Of a DNA stretch of 64,000 bases, positions 8,958 to 21,724 are shown one piece after another. The translations under genes were made by a program, and so were the position numbers. Position 1 is the stretch's first letter. Each line of letters starts with the position of its first letter. This DNA comes from Terana coerulea (lineage: Eukaryota; Basidiomycota; Agaricomycetes; Polyporales; Phanerochaetaceae), in contig JAKOGH010000691.1 in the NCBI GenBank assembly GCA_024811115.1, positions 62,001 to 126,000 of the forward strand, read 5' to 3'. Under the pieces are notes generated by a model. It was not told the DNA's origin and made no database searches. It saw only the letters and a program-made list of their open reading frames with translations.

Positions 8958-11135
8958 GCCCTTCCACCTTCCGTTGAGAGCGACTCGGACCAGCAATGGC
9001 CGGGATCTCTTGCAGGGACACGACCACCAGGTCGGCATCACCACAGGCCTGACAGATTTCATCTCACCGCGTGCGGATCGGCTTGCACGACGGCAAACTT
9101 GCGCCGAACGAGGGCTACGTTTGGGGTGGAGTCACTGTAGGCTGTGGCGACTATCAGAGTATGTCATGGCGCGTTGGCGCGGAAGAGCGAGCGGGGAAAT
9201 GGAATGTATGGATTGAACGAATTGCGCGGCTGCGACGATCCTCCTATGGCATATGTTAGATGATTTTGGGCAGCCCATGCGATACCTACTTTACACTGCT
9301 TTACAACAGGAAAGCGCATATTCAGACTGGTATTTCCCGCTGATGCTTTAGAAGGCGCCCACCGTAGCCCGGCGGTAGAAGCGTCCCTTTAATTTCCGCG
9401 ATAAGCGCGAGGCTGCTAGTCAAAACAGAAGAACAAACGGACAGAGGCGCCAGCACCTACAGTACGCGTGCCAAATAGACGAGATGAAGATCCATAATGC
9501 ACCGGAAGTAAAGAGAAACGAGCGTGACGCGAGCAGCACAGCTCTGTCTGCGCCACATCATCCATCACGGCAAGTATGTCGGAGGAGATGGTACGAGGCC
9601 GATGATCTCGATGAAGTGCCGTTCCTGCTCGGCAGCCATGATCGAAGGCAATTACGCGTCGCGCGTGGCGATTACCGCGGCCCTGCGCGTGCCTGCCGGT
9701 GAATTGTGCGCAGCCATAGCATGCGCAGGTATCGGCCGGGGAGCGAACGCCTTCGAGGAAGAAAGGCCTATAAGGAATTCACAAGCAACATCACATCGTG
9801 CACTGAAACTTACCAGCTACCTCCGTTGGATGGCCGCGGAGAGAGCCACGCTTTGGCGACGACTTCAGCGCGAAGAGACGTGGTGCCGACGCGCTGCTGC
9901 AGACTGCGACCTAACTTGCGATGTAAAGGTTGATGGTGTGCCGCTTGACTTGACGCTTGAAGAAAGCCGCGTCGGGAAAACGTCCGCTGCGACATGTTGT
10001 CGGGATGGACGGCAGTGCAGCTTGTTTTGATAGCTAGCCTTGAAAAGGTGAAGATTTCGACGCAGAGGATCTTGCGAGAGTAGCGGGATAAAAGTGCCGG
10101 AGCCTGCTCAGAAATAAGCTGAGTCTGTTGCCTCCTCGTTAAAAGGCCTAAATTAAGGGGCTGCTTCGGCCTGCAGGATTATGAGTGTCCGGTTAAAAGC
10201 GTAAGTAGGCGTTAGAAGAAAGAGTGACATACCTGTCGGCAAAATGTAGATAGCTGACTAGCGTTTGCTGAATGAACTGAACAGCAACATAGGACCGGAC
10301 TCACAGGCCGATCCGAGGACTGAAGCAGTACATCCATTGACATCTGCGTCTTTTCTGTTTTGTACAGAGCGGGTCCTACAAACTGAGTCTGTTAGCGGAA
10401 CACATCAATGTCTGTTCCTTGGTAGTCAACGCAGTCGAAGCCAGAAAGAAAAGCTCGGCGCTCCAAGTCCCGACGTCTGCGCGCGCCACGCGGTTCTCAC
10501 GTGGCATTCCGCGCCACCACGCCCAGCGACACGGGCTCGAGTTGGATACCGGCGGCGAGCCTGTCGGTACATCCCTGCGCTATTACCATCACGTTCATCG
10601 GTCATTCGTTGGCCAGCCTGACCATACGACCGTCTACGCTTGAAGTCCGGAAGCTCTCGCGCTGCGCTGAACGGAAGATGAACTCAGAGGAGCGCAAACG
10701 CAGATGAAGTCGCAGTTGCACTGGCAGAACACTGTTAGGCTACGCCGCACATAGAGGCGACGGGATACCCGGCGCGCTCTCAAATAGGGCTGGAGGCGCG
10801 TGCTTATTCTCGCTGGCGAGACACCTCCGTACGCTATTACCCCGGAACTGCGTTGCTGTGGCTTCAACGAGACGCAGAGCGCATGCGAGCGGACACAGGA
10901 CCTGGTTCGCTAGCGGGAGATCGCGACGTGTGCGAGCAAGGGCGGGCAGGGCACGCCAGTATACATCTTCCGGCTTTGCGACACGGGAGAGACCACAGTC
11001 TTGCATGCATGCCACGCGGGCATCGTGCGGTTTGCGACGTCAGATTGGATTCGTGCGCTGAGCTAGTCTGTGCAACGCAGCGGCTGCAGCTATGTACATG
11101 TATGGAGGAGACGTGATCAAAATTAAAAGTGCAAG
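8958..11135. other. Intergenic stretch upstream of DUF6533 copy 1
   Basis: The longest frame (9524-10030 plus, about 168 codons) has no domain, signal peptide or family-like composition, and I treat it as chance. The stretch contains the double E-box at 10486-10521. No RNA gene or mobile element was recognised. Confidence 0.45.
10486..10521 (+). promoter_or_regulatory. Double E-box motif, copy 3
   Basis: CCACGCG at 10486-10492, a 5-nt spacer, CACGTG at 10498-10503, then GCGCCACCACG at 10511-10521. It lies about 1.6 kb upstream of DUF6533 copy 1. Confidence 0.4.
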
Positions 11136-12871
11136 TTACGATGTCCATGTCTGTCCATAAGTTGGGGGCCCACTCGCGTATTCCTGCGTAATTCCGATCC
11201 GCTGCCAGTGCTCGGTAACCGTAACTGCGCCCTCGTCGTCTCCGTCTTGTCCATGTTCGAGCGGCTCACCGATGTTGCCGACAAAACTCGAGGGCACCTG
11301 CAAGCTCGGCATCGAAAACCTCGAGAGATGCTCTGCGTCTGAGTTGGTGTGTGGGCTCTCCGTATTGTTGAGTTGGCGGAGGTTGAGCATGAACCGGCTC
11401 ATGAGAATCGGTGGCTATCGCAGTGGCGGCGGTTAAGTCCAGGCATGCTTGACGCAGTGTGAGCCTTATACTTACGATTGTCACGACCAGCTGACTGACT
11501 AAGTCTCCGCCCTGGTATGGTGTTAGTTTAACAACGCTGCACTATAGACAAAGCGCCACGTACCAGTGTTATAGAGGTGTGATATAATACTATATGCGCA
11601 ATGTTGATAGCAAGTAATGCGCTAAAATACCATACGTATGGTTATTAGACAAATGTGTGCGTGCTTGTGATACTATACACCATACAGAAAGTACCAAGTG
11701 CCTGGAAAGACGAGGCATTAGTCATTCTCTCAATATGAGATCCAGGTAGCTCATACCATCATGGAGGAGACAGGTAGACACTGACATTGACTGCTTCAAT
11801 TGTTTTGCCTGTTTCCAATGCTTGAAAGTCTTGACCCATGTCAAAGTGAGGACAGCGACATCTGCAAGAATTAGAGAGCCTCTTGTAAGCGCAACTACTG
11901 TAAAGGATAAGCATCAAATGAGCAAAGAGTCTCTAAATGATTCACAGAAAAACTTGGATCAATACACACAACTGTAGTACAAGTCAGCATATGATAGGGA
12001 AGGAGTTCAACTGTCAATAGGTCGCTTACATTTGATTTGAGATTATCCGAAATTCCAATATTCATTTTACATGCCCCAGATGCCCCACCAGCATCATCAA
12101 ACTGATAGTGAGAGAAGGCGAACTGTATTTGTTGAGCATATTTGGGGTTACTACGAGGCCATGCAGAAGCGCTTACCAAGTTTGACCCAAGTGGTACGAG
12201 CCCCAGGAGAAAAATAACCACAAATATGATTCTGCGATACTTCCACGAGCTCCAAAGAGCACTTGCTCGAAGTGCGGAGAATACTATACCAAGTATTAGC
12301 AGTGTGCTCTATCCAATATGAGCTTTGAGGGACCTACAGGCTACATGGACAAATCCAATATAATCGAGCAATATCCCCGCCATAAGGGTAGGCTTGCAGC
12401 TACAGCCGGCTTTAGCAAACATCTTCGAAATAACATGACACGGAGCACCTCTGCGAATAGATGATGAGTAGACTGGTCCTGATCACGGAACGAAACATCC
12501 TGCACCTTTCGCGACGACGGCCAGAGCGCAAGAACCTGGGTCAAAACCATGACCCAGCGCGTGCTGATCAGAAGAAAGGAGGTAGCGGTGAACCGCCGTG
12601 TCCATACGGCGGCGACTTCCTGTCTGAAGGTAATGATGTATTCGTAGATACTCATCGCTGGCAACGACATGTCAGAATATCTAGTGAGTACTCGCAGCCG
12701 ATGACCTGGCAATGCTCACAGGCGGCCATGCTACACGTTATGTAAGTCGCCAATCGACTTTTCGTCATAGGACATCGTCGTGAGTGTAAGCATATTGAAC
12801 AGAATGACAAACAATAAGACGTACAGCTCGAACACTTCTTGTGCGTATGTTGCGTTGATTGCCAGCGACAT
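11136..12871 (-). CDS. DUF6533 multi-pass membrane protein, copy 2
   Basis: The start is the ATG at 12871 (MSLAINATYAQE), in the same exon-1 position as copy 1. The signature exon reads YEYIITFRQEVAAVWTRR with STRWVMVLTQV. It is followed by FSALRASALWSSWKY with a long hydrophobic helix, an ALTRGSLILADV/LTLTWVKTF exon, LLHDG with TWYFLALLAIN, and a last exon with ILMSRFMLNLRQL and a SRFSMPSLQVPSSF block. The stop lies at 11136. The extracellular-loop exon is the most diverged part compared with copies 1 and 3 (FAFSHYQFDDAGG instead of FQYVY-GPPLN). All junctions I checked keep the frame, so the gene appears intact. TATATA at 12928-12933 is 57 nt upstream. The function is unknown; the array suggests recent local amplification. 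Confidence 0.83.
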
Positions 12872-12927
12872 GTCGGAGTGACGGCGATGGAGGGAAGTTG
12901 TGTGTATTTTTGCACCGTTTTTGACAA

Positions 12928-12933
12928 TATATA
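12928..12933 (-). promoter_or_regulatory. TATA box of DUF6533 copy 2
   Basis: TATATA 57 nt upstream of the ATG at 12871. Confidence 0.5.
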
Positions 12934-13199
12934 CTTCCTGCTGACTCTCTGATCTCAGCACTCGCGTATGCGACTCGATGGGAATCCGATAGCTCTCGGG
13001 GAGCATTGCCCTACGTTGATCTCGATGCAGAGCCAATGACTTCTTCTGGTCTTGTACAGTACTACTGAGCTGTGTCGCACGTCAAGATGAGTTCGGATGT
13101 GAAAACGGTGGCCCAAGCACTCACAGACGAAATCGCATATGATATGAGTGGAGGCGCGATTTTGCGTTCCTTCGTGCCGCAAAGTTGTGCAAAAGCGTA

Positions 13200-13655
13200 C
13201 CCTCGGTCCACGTACATCAAGCGTTCATTCGCGCCCAGGCGCAGTGCATACCACGAAGACGACATGGTGGCGACGGCGCTGCGGTTCCACAGCGCAAATG
13301 TTCGACGTGGTTCGCAGACGGTGGAACAACACTGACAACTGCGATCTCGGTGAGTTGCAGCCGCAAACAGGCGCCACGATCGACCCTGAGCCGTACACCG
13401 CTGTTCATGGAGTGCCCTGTTTGCAGGGTAGTCAGTTTGTATTATGAAAGCACGACAGCGGGGACGTTACTCCGCGACCATAGCGGCGACGACCGGTTGC
13501 CCGCCGTCGAATTCAACGTTGAGACGGCTGCTGAGCAGAAAAGCAGAGGTGAAATTGAACCTCCGTTCTCACACAGAGGTGACCTTCTGCGCAAAGATAA
13601 TGGTATGCTCATACATTGTCACAGCCAAGACATCTTGTTCATAGGCTGCATTTAA
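13200..13655 (-). pseudogene. Decayed DUF6533 copy
   Basis: From an ATG at about 13655 the minus strand reads MFQLNAAYEQD, which matches the start of copy 4 (MLQLNAVYERR). It runs almost directly into MYEHTIIFAQKVTSV, followed by a TGA where the other copies have the conserved Trp of the EVA-VW motif. After the stop, ERRFNFTSAFLLSSR continues the family pattern. The short second exon and both flanking introns are missing. Traces of later exons (a GCNS block and an SSW block near 13220-13400) may remain but are weak. The TATA element seen in copy 4 is degraded here (CTTAGACACCC at 13731 against TTTAAATACCC). The upstream 2.4 kb is still recognisably the same as that of copy 4. Confidence 0.75.
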
Positions 13656-16110
13656 TTGAAACATGTTGTGAGCGACGATATCAGAAAAGAAGCAAGATTG
13701 TAAACATACTATCTGCTACACTCCACCCCGCTTAGACACCCATCTATGAGCCCTCCCAACATCTCATGAAAGCGAAGACACCCGGCATTTCTCGGAACAC
13801 ACGACAGCACAATCGATGTCAGCATAGAGCGAAAAGCTTCACCTCGATTTGCGGATATATGCGTCGCTCGTTGTCCCCCGATTGCCGACAATCATCTGCG
13901 CGAATAAAACGCGCGTGACGTATGCGAAAGCGTTGTGGGCAGCCGTAGCATAGAGAAGGTCATCAAGACGCCACCCAACCCCAGGTTCTCCAAAGTCCGA
14001 GTTCAAACCATCCACGATAGGCCGCGGCGCCTTCACTGTGCAAATAGGTCAGATCGCGCTGGAAAGTACAAAGGCGAAGACGTTACAGGTGCATAGAGGC
14101 AACCGCGCAGAGTGATGTACGCAGCTGAAAGTTCCGTGCATCTGCGATCAACATCAGAAACAAGCATGCGTATTTGACGAGCGCAGACTCGGAGCGAGCC
14201 GCCGACTGTTGAACAGCTTCACACCTAGCGCTTCTGGTACTGCCCGCCCGCCGCGCTCGCACGGGCGAGGGAAAAGTTTGTCTCGAAGGCCACCCGGGCC
14301 GGGAAAGTTTTGAGCCACGCTGCTCGATGCCGTCATAACCACAACGTACGGCTTTGAAATATACGAAATTTCTGGAGTTGCCAGGCGCGCGACGCGGTGT
14401 CTGCTCAAAGCGTATGATTATGAGCAACAAGCCGAGCGGGCGGATAGTGATCTTAGTAACAATACGTAGGGGTCCGCTGGTGAGCGCGTCCATATTCGAG
14501 CACAGATATGTGTGGCAAAATCGAACCTTGGCATGACTGCCTGCCCTGGCGGGACGGCCCAAGAGAAGCTTGTCTTGGCGGTAATTGCGGGCGAGGACAT
14601 GCACTGCAATTCTTGACACCCTGCAGATGCGCTAGTCTGTGCGATGCACATGCCAGCAGCATGTTATTCCAAATGGTGCATAGGGCAGGGCGCGTTTGGC
14701 AAGCGACTCGGACATCTATGGCCACTGTGGTAGACAATTCTGCTCTCTGCGTACGGCCTTGGGCCAAAGAAAGAGTGGGCTTACTAATGGTCTTGCACTC
14801 ATCTGCACTGACTGGATGATGGGCGACGTGGCCAGGTCCAGCCGATGTTGATGTCGGCACACATGGTCATATCCTCTGCACGGCCTTCTTCCGGATGAAG
14901 TCCGTCTCGGTTTCATCCACCAGAATCGCCAGAGTACCACCTAGCAGAAGCACGTGTAGATAACTCCATGTCAGCAAGTGGACAAAAAGTGCACTGGATG
15001 AAGTACGTCAGCAACCAGGTACGTTGAGAGTCGGCAGATATCGAACCAGTGACCTTTCAGACTGACTTCTCGATAATCGGTGATGATATACATCTCTGCT
15101 AGGTCGATAGTTTTTAAGCTTATTGGTACGCTGGCTGGTGGTACGAGGCTCTACGGGCAGTACATAAATACGAGGAACAAACTACAAGCGCAAGCGGAGA
15201 CGTACAAAGTTGAACGCGGGTTGAGAAAATTATGTAGGTTCCCAACACACCGATGTTCATGTCATTTCTTGTGAAGCATCAGTGCAGCTCCTGACATAGA
15301 GGCTCGTCAGAAATACACACATCTGGCGCAGGCTATACAGAGCGTACCTGGACGGTTGACCGTCCCAGGCCAAAAGACGTCGAAGCCTGAAGGCGCTCCG
15401 TCCTCGCGACTCAAAGCGCCGTCCACGTGGCTACCACGTGGCTTTTTGCGCCACCACGCCCGGTCGTTGCTCGGTCGACGACTTGCGCCTCTCTCGTTTT
15501 GACTGTCTCCCTGCTATCAAGCTGCTACCCACATCCCCCTGTTTCGGAGACATGCCTGCCTCCACACCCGCCTACCACTATTCCGTATGGTGCGACGGTT
15601 TCATAAGGTGGCACTGAGCATGGTCACTCTCGAGAAAGCATAGTCATTCCCATCGTATACACTTCGACAAATGGGGTCGCATAGCACCCCAAAGCGCCGG
15701 CGGGTAGGACGACGGGGCCTCGGAAATACTGCTAGGCGGATATGGGCAAGCGCGGAGAAGTTGCATAACAAGTTGAGGTTTTCAACAGAGAGCTGTGCGG
15801 TCAGTGCTTTCCCTGTGAAGCGCAGCTTGGAGCGGGATCTTGGAGCGGGATAAGGTGCGTAATACTACTGTGATAGCTCTGCGCAAGAGTAATGACTGCG
15901 CGACAGATCTCCGCTTCAGTATCTGCTTCACAAAGTAAACTTGGCCTGGATTCACTTCCTGCTCGTAGTGCACGCAAGTATCGAGACTCAGAGCACTGAG
16001 GTCGTCACCCTACCTCCGTGCCAGCCTCGAAGTGAACCGCGCCGCGCGAGCCTCGTCAAGGGCTCTTGACTATCCACTTGCCGAAGATATCTCGCTATTA
16101 TTTCTGCCTG
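13656..16110. repeat. Segmental duplication, copy A (upstream of decayed DUF6533)
   Basis: This block aligns by eye along most of its length with 23395-25800. Matching landmarks include the GACACCCGG block (13771/23507), AGACGCCAC (13966/23702), TTTGACGAGCGCAGA (14172/23913), GAGGGAAAAG-TTGTCTCG (14267/24015), GTTGACCGTC and GCGCTCCGTC (15350-15400/25095-25150), the double E-box (15423/25168), and GCATAGCAC-CC/GC-AAGCG (15680/25418). No conserved reading frame explains the similarity. Frames such as 14083-14619 minus are disrupted in the other copy. A plus-strand ATG with MGSHST occurs in both copies (15671 and 25410) but the frames then diverge. Confidence 0.75.
15423..15458 (+). promoter_or_regulatory. 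Double E-box motif, copy 4
   Basis: CCACGTG at 15423-15429, a 5-nt spacer, CACGTG at 15435-15440, then GCGCCACCACG at 15448-15458. This is the best-preserved copy. Confidence 0.45.
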
Positions 16111-16920
16111 TGGCGACGTACAAGGACCCTCACTACGCAGACATCTCGTGGCAAGCACGCGCATGGATGAAACCACACCGCGTACCGCGCACAGCTGCGC
16201 TGGCCCTCTGAGGCGCAGGTGTCTACCACATCCGCTTTCCTCTTAGCTTTCAGTAGAGTGAACGGCGAGTCTTTACCTGCCTTCACCCTCGGCACCGGCA
16301 CCGCGAGCTGCGAGTTGTCTACCAACCGCGGTAGCGAGACGTTCATGGCGACGGCAAAGTCCGTTCTCTTCAAGCTGGCAGGGAACGCGGTACGTACGTG
16401 CGCATATACCCATGGACCATGGTAGCGTACGAGGCCCGCTTGTGTGGCTTCCGATGTCGGGTTGGCTTTGTGGGTCTGGTGGTAGCACCAACAGACGTCC
16501 TTACTCTCCTCAGCGATTGTAGTTTATGGACTGCATCTCTGATCATGTATGTGAAGGGCTCATAGATAATTATACAATATGATTAATATACTCGCAGACG
16601 GAGGCCATGAAGCATGAAGGATAATTTCAGTAGACGTGAGACAGTGCAGGCTCAAGAACAAACCCAAAGAATAGACAGCATATCAATAAGGACGTCATGA
16701 ACCCATAGCTTACGATGTCAGCGACCTCGACATCATGCGCAAATAGTATGGTGTTCGCTCACTTCCTACCTAGGCCTAGACGCGAGTCGAAGGCCCAGCA
16801 ACTGGTCCTAGCCCCACTCCCAACCGCTGCGGAGTCGAAGACTCGGTAGTGCTGGGTTCCGATCCCATATCTGCCTGCTGCTCATCCGAGTCGGGAGTCG
16901 CAACTTCGCCGTCGCCGTCT
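16111..16920. other. Intergenic, 3' side of DUF6533 copy 3
   Basis: Short overlapping frames only. Nothing recognisable apart from the 3' flank of the DUF6533 gene ending at 16921. Confidence 0.45.
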
Positions 16921-18534
16921 TCACCTTCCGAGTCGTTCGCAGTTCATCTCGGCTTCTTCTGCGTAGTCCACCGGCTCGCCAATGTTCCCGAGCAAGTCCG
17001 ACAGAATTCTGAAGTTGAGCGTCGAGAACCTCGAGAGGTACCGCGCGTCCACACTTGCTTGGGAGCTGCTGAGAGTCCCGAATTGCCGGAGGTTGAGCAT
17101 GAAGCGGTTCATGAGAATGGGCGGCTGTCGCAGCGGTCGCCATTTAGTCCGAGTCTCGGACGGTCTGGGGGCGGAATCCTTACCGCAGACAGCACCAGCT
17201 GATTGACCAGTTCTCCACCCTAGTTCGACGTCAGTTCGATGGTGCACTGCAGTATGAAGACCACATACCAATGATTTAGGGATGTTATACGTTGCCATGT
17301 GCGCAACATTAATTCCAAGTAATGCACTGAGAGGTGGTACGATGCGACCAGTCAGCCATATATACTCGCATAGATCTGTATGCCTTACGCAAAATACCAA
17401 GTACCTAGAAGCATGATCAGTCATACTTCGAGGGTGCCGTTGGTGGCTCTTACCGTCGCGAATAAGACAGGACGAGACTGATGATGGCAGCTTTGTACGT
17501 CTTGCCTCCTGCCAATATCTGAATGTCTTTATCCACGTAAGGGTGAGAACCAAAATGTCAGCAAGGATTAGCGAGAGTCTTGTGAGGAAGAGTACTGTCG
17601 CTCATGTGAATAACAGTAGCCACCCCGTTCTCAGGTTGTTGATACTCACAGCTGATAGTCAAAATTGAGCATACAGATGCGGTAATGTTCAGTAGTGGGC
17701 TTACATTTGCATCTGATTGTGTGGAAGCTGATAAGTGAATCCACATATAATGTTCAGTGGAGGGCCAATATACACATATTGAAAGTGCAAAAGGATGAAC
17801 TGTGATGCGGGTTAAAGAAGTCGATAGATGAACTGGGTGTATAAGCTCTTACCATGTTGGTGCCAACAGGTACCACTCCTAGAAGTGTAATAATGACGAA
17901 GATAATTTGATGGTACTTCCATGAACTCCAAAGGACAGTCGTCCGAAGCGCAGAGAACACTGCGATCAATCAGAAGTACTCCGAAGGGCTATTATACCTT
18001 CATCTACGCACATGCTGTCTGGATAAATCCAATGTAGTAGACCACTTGCTGGAGAATGGTCACAGACTCGCAGCTGCGGAGACTATCTTAGTACGCGATT
18101 TATTTCCGGGCAGGAAACGCTTAGTACTTCTGTTGTACAGTTGTAAGCAAGACAACAATAATTGTATCAGCATAATACCCCCTACCTGTGGTGATAACGG
18201 CAAGAAAGCGCAGATGGGAGTGATCACCATTACCCAGCGGGTGCTGAGCAAAAGGAAGGATGTCGCAGTGAATTTTCGTGTCCATACAGCGGCAACTTCC
18301 TGCCTGAAAGTGGTGATATATTCGTACACAACTATTGCTAGATACATGGCGTCAGAAGGCGCGACCAATACCACCAGTAACACGGCTCCGTAGTACTTAC
18401 TAGAGATCGCAAATGCGATGTAGTTGGCATGTAGGCTTGCATGAAACGCATGTGAGCATGTGCGTGGAAATCACAACGGGCACAACGCACAGTGAGAGCA
18501 CTAGGGGTACAGTTGTAGGGATAAGCTGTGTCAT
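16921..18534 (-). CDS. DUF6533 multi-pass membrane protein, copy 3
   Basis: The start is the ATG at 18534 (MTQLIPTT). A short exon ending NYIAFAIS follows, then the signature exon IVVYEYITTFRQEVAAVWTR with STRWVMVITPI. Next come a CESVTILQQVVYYIGFIQ segment, FSALRTTVLWSSWKYHQ with a hydrophobic helix, FQYVYIGPPLN, LSLILADILVLTLTW, LIRDGTWYFA and LLGINVAHM. The last exon has ILMNRFMLNLRQF and SRFSTLNFRILSDLL, with the stop at 16921. Exon borders match copies 1 and 2 and keep the frame. TATATAT at 18605-18611 is 71 nt upstream. The protein should sit in a membrane with about seven helices. Its function is unknown. Confidence 0.83.
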
Positions 18535-21500
18535 GCGGTGAGCAAACTTGAAGGTGCGAGGGAAAGTATTACAAGTGCGTGCTCACCGTCCATCAATTTC
18601 ACGCTATATATCCACATTTCTGGCATCCCGCCCTTCTGAAAATGAACGTGGAACAAGCCATCCATTTTCGCCCTGCACACAGCTATGATGCTCCAGGAGC
18701 AGTGGCAGGAGATCAGCTCACGGCCAAGAAAGGAGTGTAAATCTCACCGGAGCCTGTCTGTGACAGCAACAGCTTGCTACGTCATGCGGAACAGCTCACG
18801 ACTCCGAGCGGGCCGCGCGGGGCGAAGCGGAAACTCGCCATTTGCACTATATCACATTCGTCAAAATCAAGAGCACAGATACATATAGAACTTTAATAGA
18901 AGAGCAGCGGAAAACATTGGGAAAGCCGCAAATCCAGATCTTCAATTTTTGGTCTCCCCAGCGCAAGCCGTTCGCCGAAGCTAGTCACACTGTATGTCAT
19001 CGAATACAGAGTGGGAAGCTGTGGAAGAGATTAGATAGGGGAGCGTGTAGAAGCGTGGTCACTCACAGAGAGGCCCCACATGTAATACAAAGCGGAGCGA
19101 CACCTCCATCACGAAGAAGCGTATACCAGGGAACGTCTTCGTCACCTCCAGATATGAAACAGTCATCTCGACAAAAACATCGACTTCAAGGCTGTTTCGC
19201 GTTGACGTTGTACCTGGGCAAGAGATGTCAGCAGTGCTGCGGAGTACAGTTGTGGCATGGGAGAATCCTGGATGACCCCAGTTGGGAACCTCGATGCCAA
19301 GCTGTGGATCGTGACTGAGTGCAACAGTGATTGGCATCGTAATCTGCCATTTCGTCTTACCGGCATCAGGGCAAACTTCAGCAAACTTGGTTTAGCATCG
19401 CTGCTTGCGGACACACTACCAACTCGACAGACGCGGTCGAGCTGCAACGCTTCCACTGCGCCTGGTGGCCAGATGAGCTTACAAGCTAAGCCATGAATAC
19501 ACTTGCGCGACTATGACCGTGAACGGCTGTTATTGGCCTGAAGGTGTTGCAGTGAGCAGGCCAGCGGTTGCTGGACGTCGACAAGCACACCGCTGGGAGT
19601 GGGCACGCGCATAGCCGAGGGATACGGTGTAAGCAAATAAACATCTATCACGCGAATAGAAGTGAGGTCCTACGACTCATTTGTGGTGGCATGGAGAGGC
19701 AGTGACTGTACACGCCTGTCCGAGTGTCGTGTTGCAGGGCATGAGATACTGAGGTGCAACGGCGTTCCCGTTCTGCATGTCAGTGTAATTGCAACACCTA
19801 GTAAATTGTAAATTAGAGAAACATGTATATCTGACGTTTCTAGTTGAATACCTGTACATACCGGCTCTTAGTCGATGCCACTGGCAGTGCAGACGCACTG
19901 AGAACAGGACGAAAACGCTAGGCGCTATTTTCTCGGATGCCATTCGCCACGTGTCTTTCACGTGCTCCCGGCTGTGCTTCCACGCCGCGCTTTCTCCTTC
20001 TGAGTCTTACGCTCACCAGCTTTGCTCTGTGCTCGGTCTGCGTGGGTGTCTGCCTCCCTGGTTCTCTCGACAGACCAATCGTTAGCGATGCCGTGTCGGC
20101 ATATATACATCTTCGAGGATTACCTGCTGTGGCTGCGTTCATTCCCGCTCCTAGGTTCGGCCAATGGACCCGTCGCGCAGGACGGGCGCTTCGCCAAGTG
20201 AAGTTTGGACTATTCAATAAAGTAGCAACTGCCACGGCTCTGCCTTTACAAGCGGGATCCAGCTTGCACAGCAGCACCTTTCGGTTGCCTGACGGAAATC
20301 GACCGAAGAGGGAGTATCGCCGCACCGAATCTTGGGGTCTAATGGATGTATCGAGTAAGTACCCTAGTGAGTATTTTAATGATCTGACTCTGACCATCTG
20401 CTCAAGCAAACCTTCGTAGATATTCGACTGCGTCGCTCTCAACCTACCCATGAGAAGATCGACACAAAGAATTCCCAGAAGGCGACCCCGCTAACAAGGC
20501 CGGCTTCTTGCCGCGGAACCTTGGAATGCTGGTCGGCTGTACGATTTATGCTTTGCTGTCGGCACCTCTCAACACTCACTGCTCCATCCCGGGGCGTTGT
20601 GTAGTTCGTATTTGGAGATGACATCGTGAGGGGATCCACCTGTACGCACCCAGTCACCATGAACTCCTCATTTCTCTCATGAGCAGAAGGCTATCCATCT
20701 CAGATACCCGCTATTCACCAACCAGCCCCGTCTGCAGTACACCTTGTCACTATCGCTACGCTCCAAGTCCTCTATGAATTGCGCAATCGAGTCACAGCGT
20801 ATTGAGTGCACCAAGCGAAGTTGCGAACACAGTAGGGCCTTACTTTAGAGTTCACGTCGTCGCCTGGCCGAAGCCCGAAGCTACGCACCCTGGGAATATT
20901 CACATATAAGACCTCCACCACCAGCCGCCTTATTTTCCCGGTGGTGCGGCCTTGCTCCCGCTCCCAAAAATTGCGGCCTCCGTGTTTATCGCCTTTCCAC
21001 CAGTCAGTCATGATACACAGTCCTGCACCGCCTGTACGTTTATGCGTGTTTTTAGCGTTGCTGCCGTGGAGCAGTCACCAGTGGACCTGTCTCCGGACAT
21101 CCTGGCCGTCGCAGCGGAGGAGTGCTTCCCACGGTTCACCGCCAACTCGCAAGTCGGCACTCCTTCCTTGCATTGTGAACCGTCATTTTTTGTTGCTCGT
21201 ACCTGCGCCGGCCGTCTCCCGACGTTCTTTGAGGGCGAAGTAGAGCCTGAAGAAGTCCGCTGTGCTGTCGGTCCTTCTTGTCGAGTCACGCACATATTTT
21301 GTCTTGAACTACTGTACAATACTCTAAAAACATTCTTGAATATAGTATTATTTCATCCTCCCAGTATCAGAGCTTACAATTAGGCCCCCGAGCAAGACAG
21401 TGGGTCCACTGGACCAACCATCTGCTAGCGCTTCAACTGAGCTTTGTGGCGTAGAAATGGGCGACTGCATTTGGGTTACGGACTTCGCCGTTCAAGCCTG

Positions 21501-21724
21501 TCGACGAAGTTAAGTACACCTGAATCACGTTGAGTACACACCTAGGGTGGCGCGCCGATCATCGACTTGTACAGGTACGTAGCGTGCTCACAGGCCCTTG
21601 CACTGGCAGACAAGGCGGCGTCTGTAGTATCAGCGGCCTCTCGGTAGCGTACCGCTGTAGCATGTAGTATTCACACCATACTTATACAATTCCTCGACTA
21701 CTCTACAATAAAATCCAGCTTGAG
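18535..21724. other. Gene-poor stretch between DUF6533 copies 3 and 4
   Basis: About 3.2 kb without a gene I can support. Open frames of 100-177 codons (for example 19937-20419 plus and 19918-20451 minus) overlap on opposite strands and have no domain or signal peptide. The double E-box at 19947 is the only recurrent element. Confidence 0.45.
19947..19964 (+). promoter_or_regulatory. Double E-box motif, copy 5 (partial)
   Basis: CCACGTG at 19947-19953, a 5-nt spacer and CACGTG at 19959-19964. The trailing GCCACCACG block is poorly kept (CCACGCCG further on). It lies about 1.4 kb upstream of DUF6533 copy 3. Confidence 0.4.

Noticed and set aside
9524..10030. 168-codon plus-strand open frame
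   Set aside because: No signal peptide, domain or plausible splice context, and composition like random GC-rich sequence.
14990..15110. Possible tRNA gene on the minus strand (GGTTCGATA T-loop-like word and an A-box-like TAGCAGAG)
   Set aside because: The arms next to the T-loop do not pair, no acceptor stem is visible, and the duplicated copy near 24.75 kb does not keep it.
19918..20451. Overlapping frames of 160-177 codons on both strands
   Set aside because: Arginine-rich on one strand and mirror-like on the other, as expected for chance open frames in GC-rich DNA.
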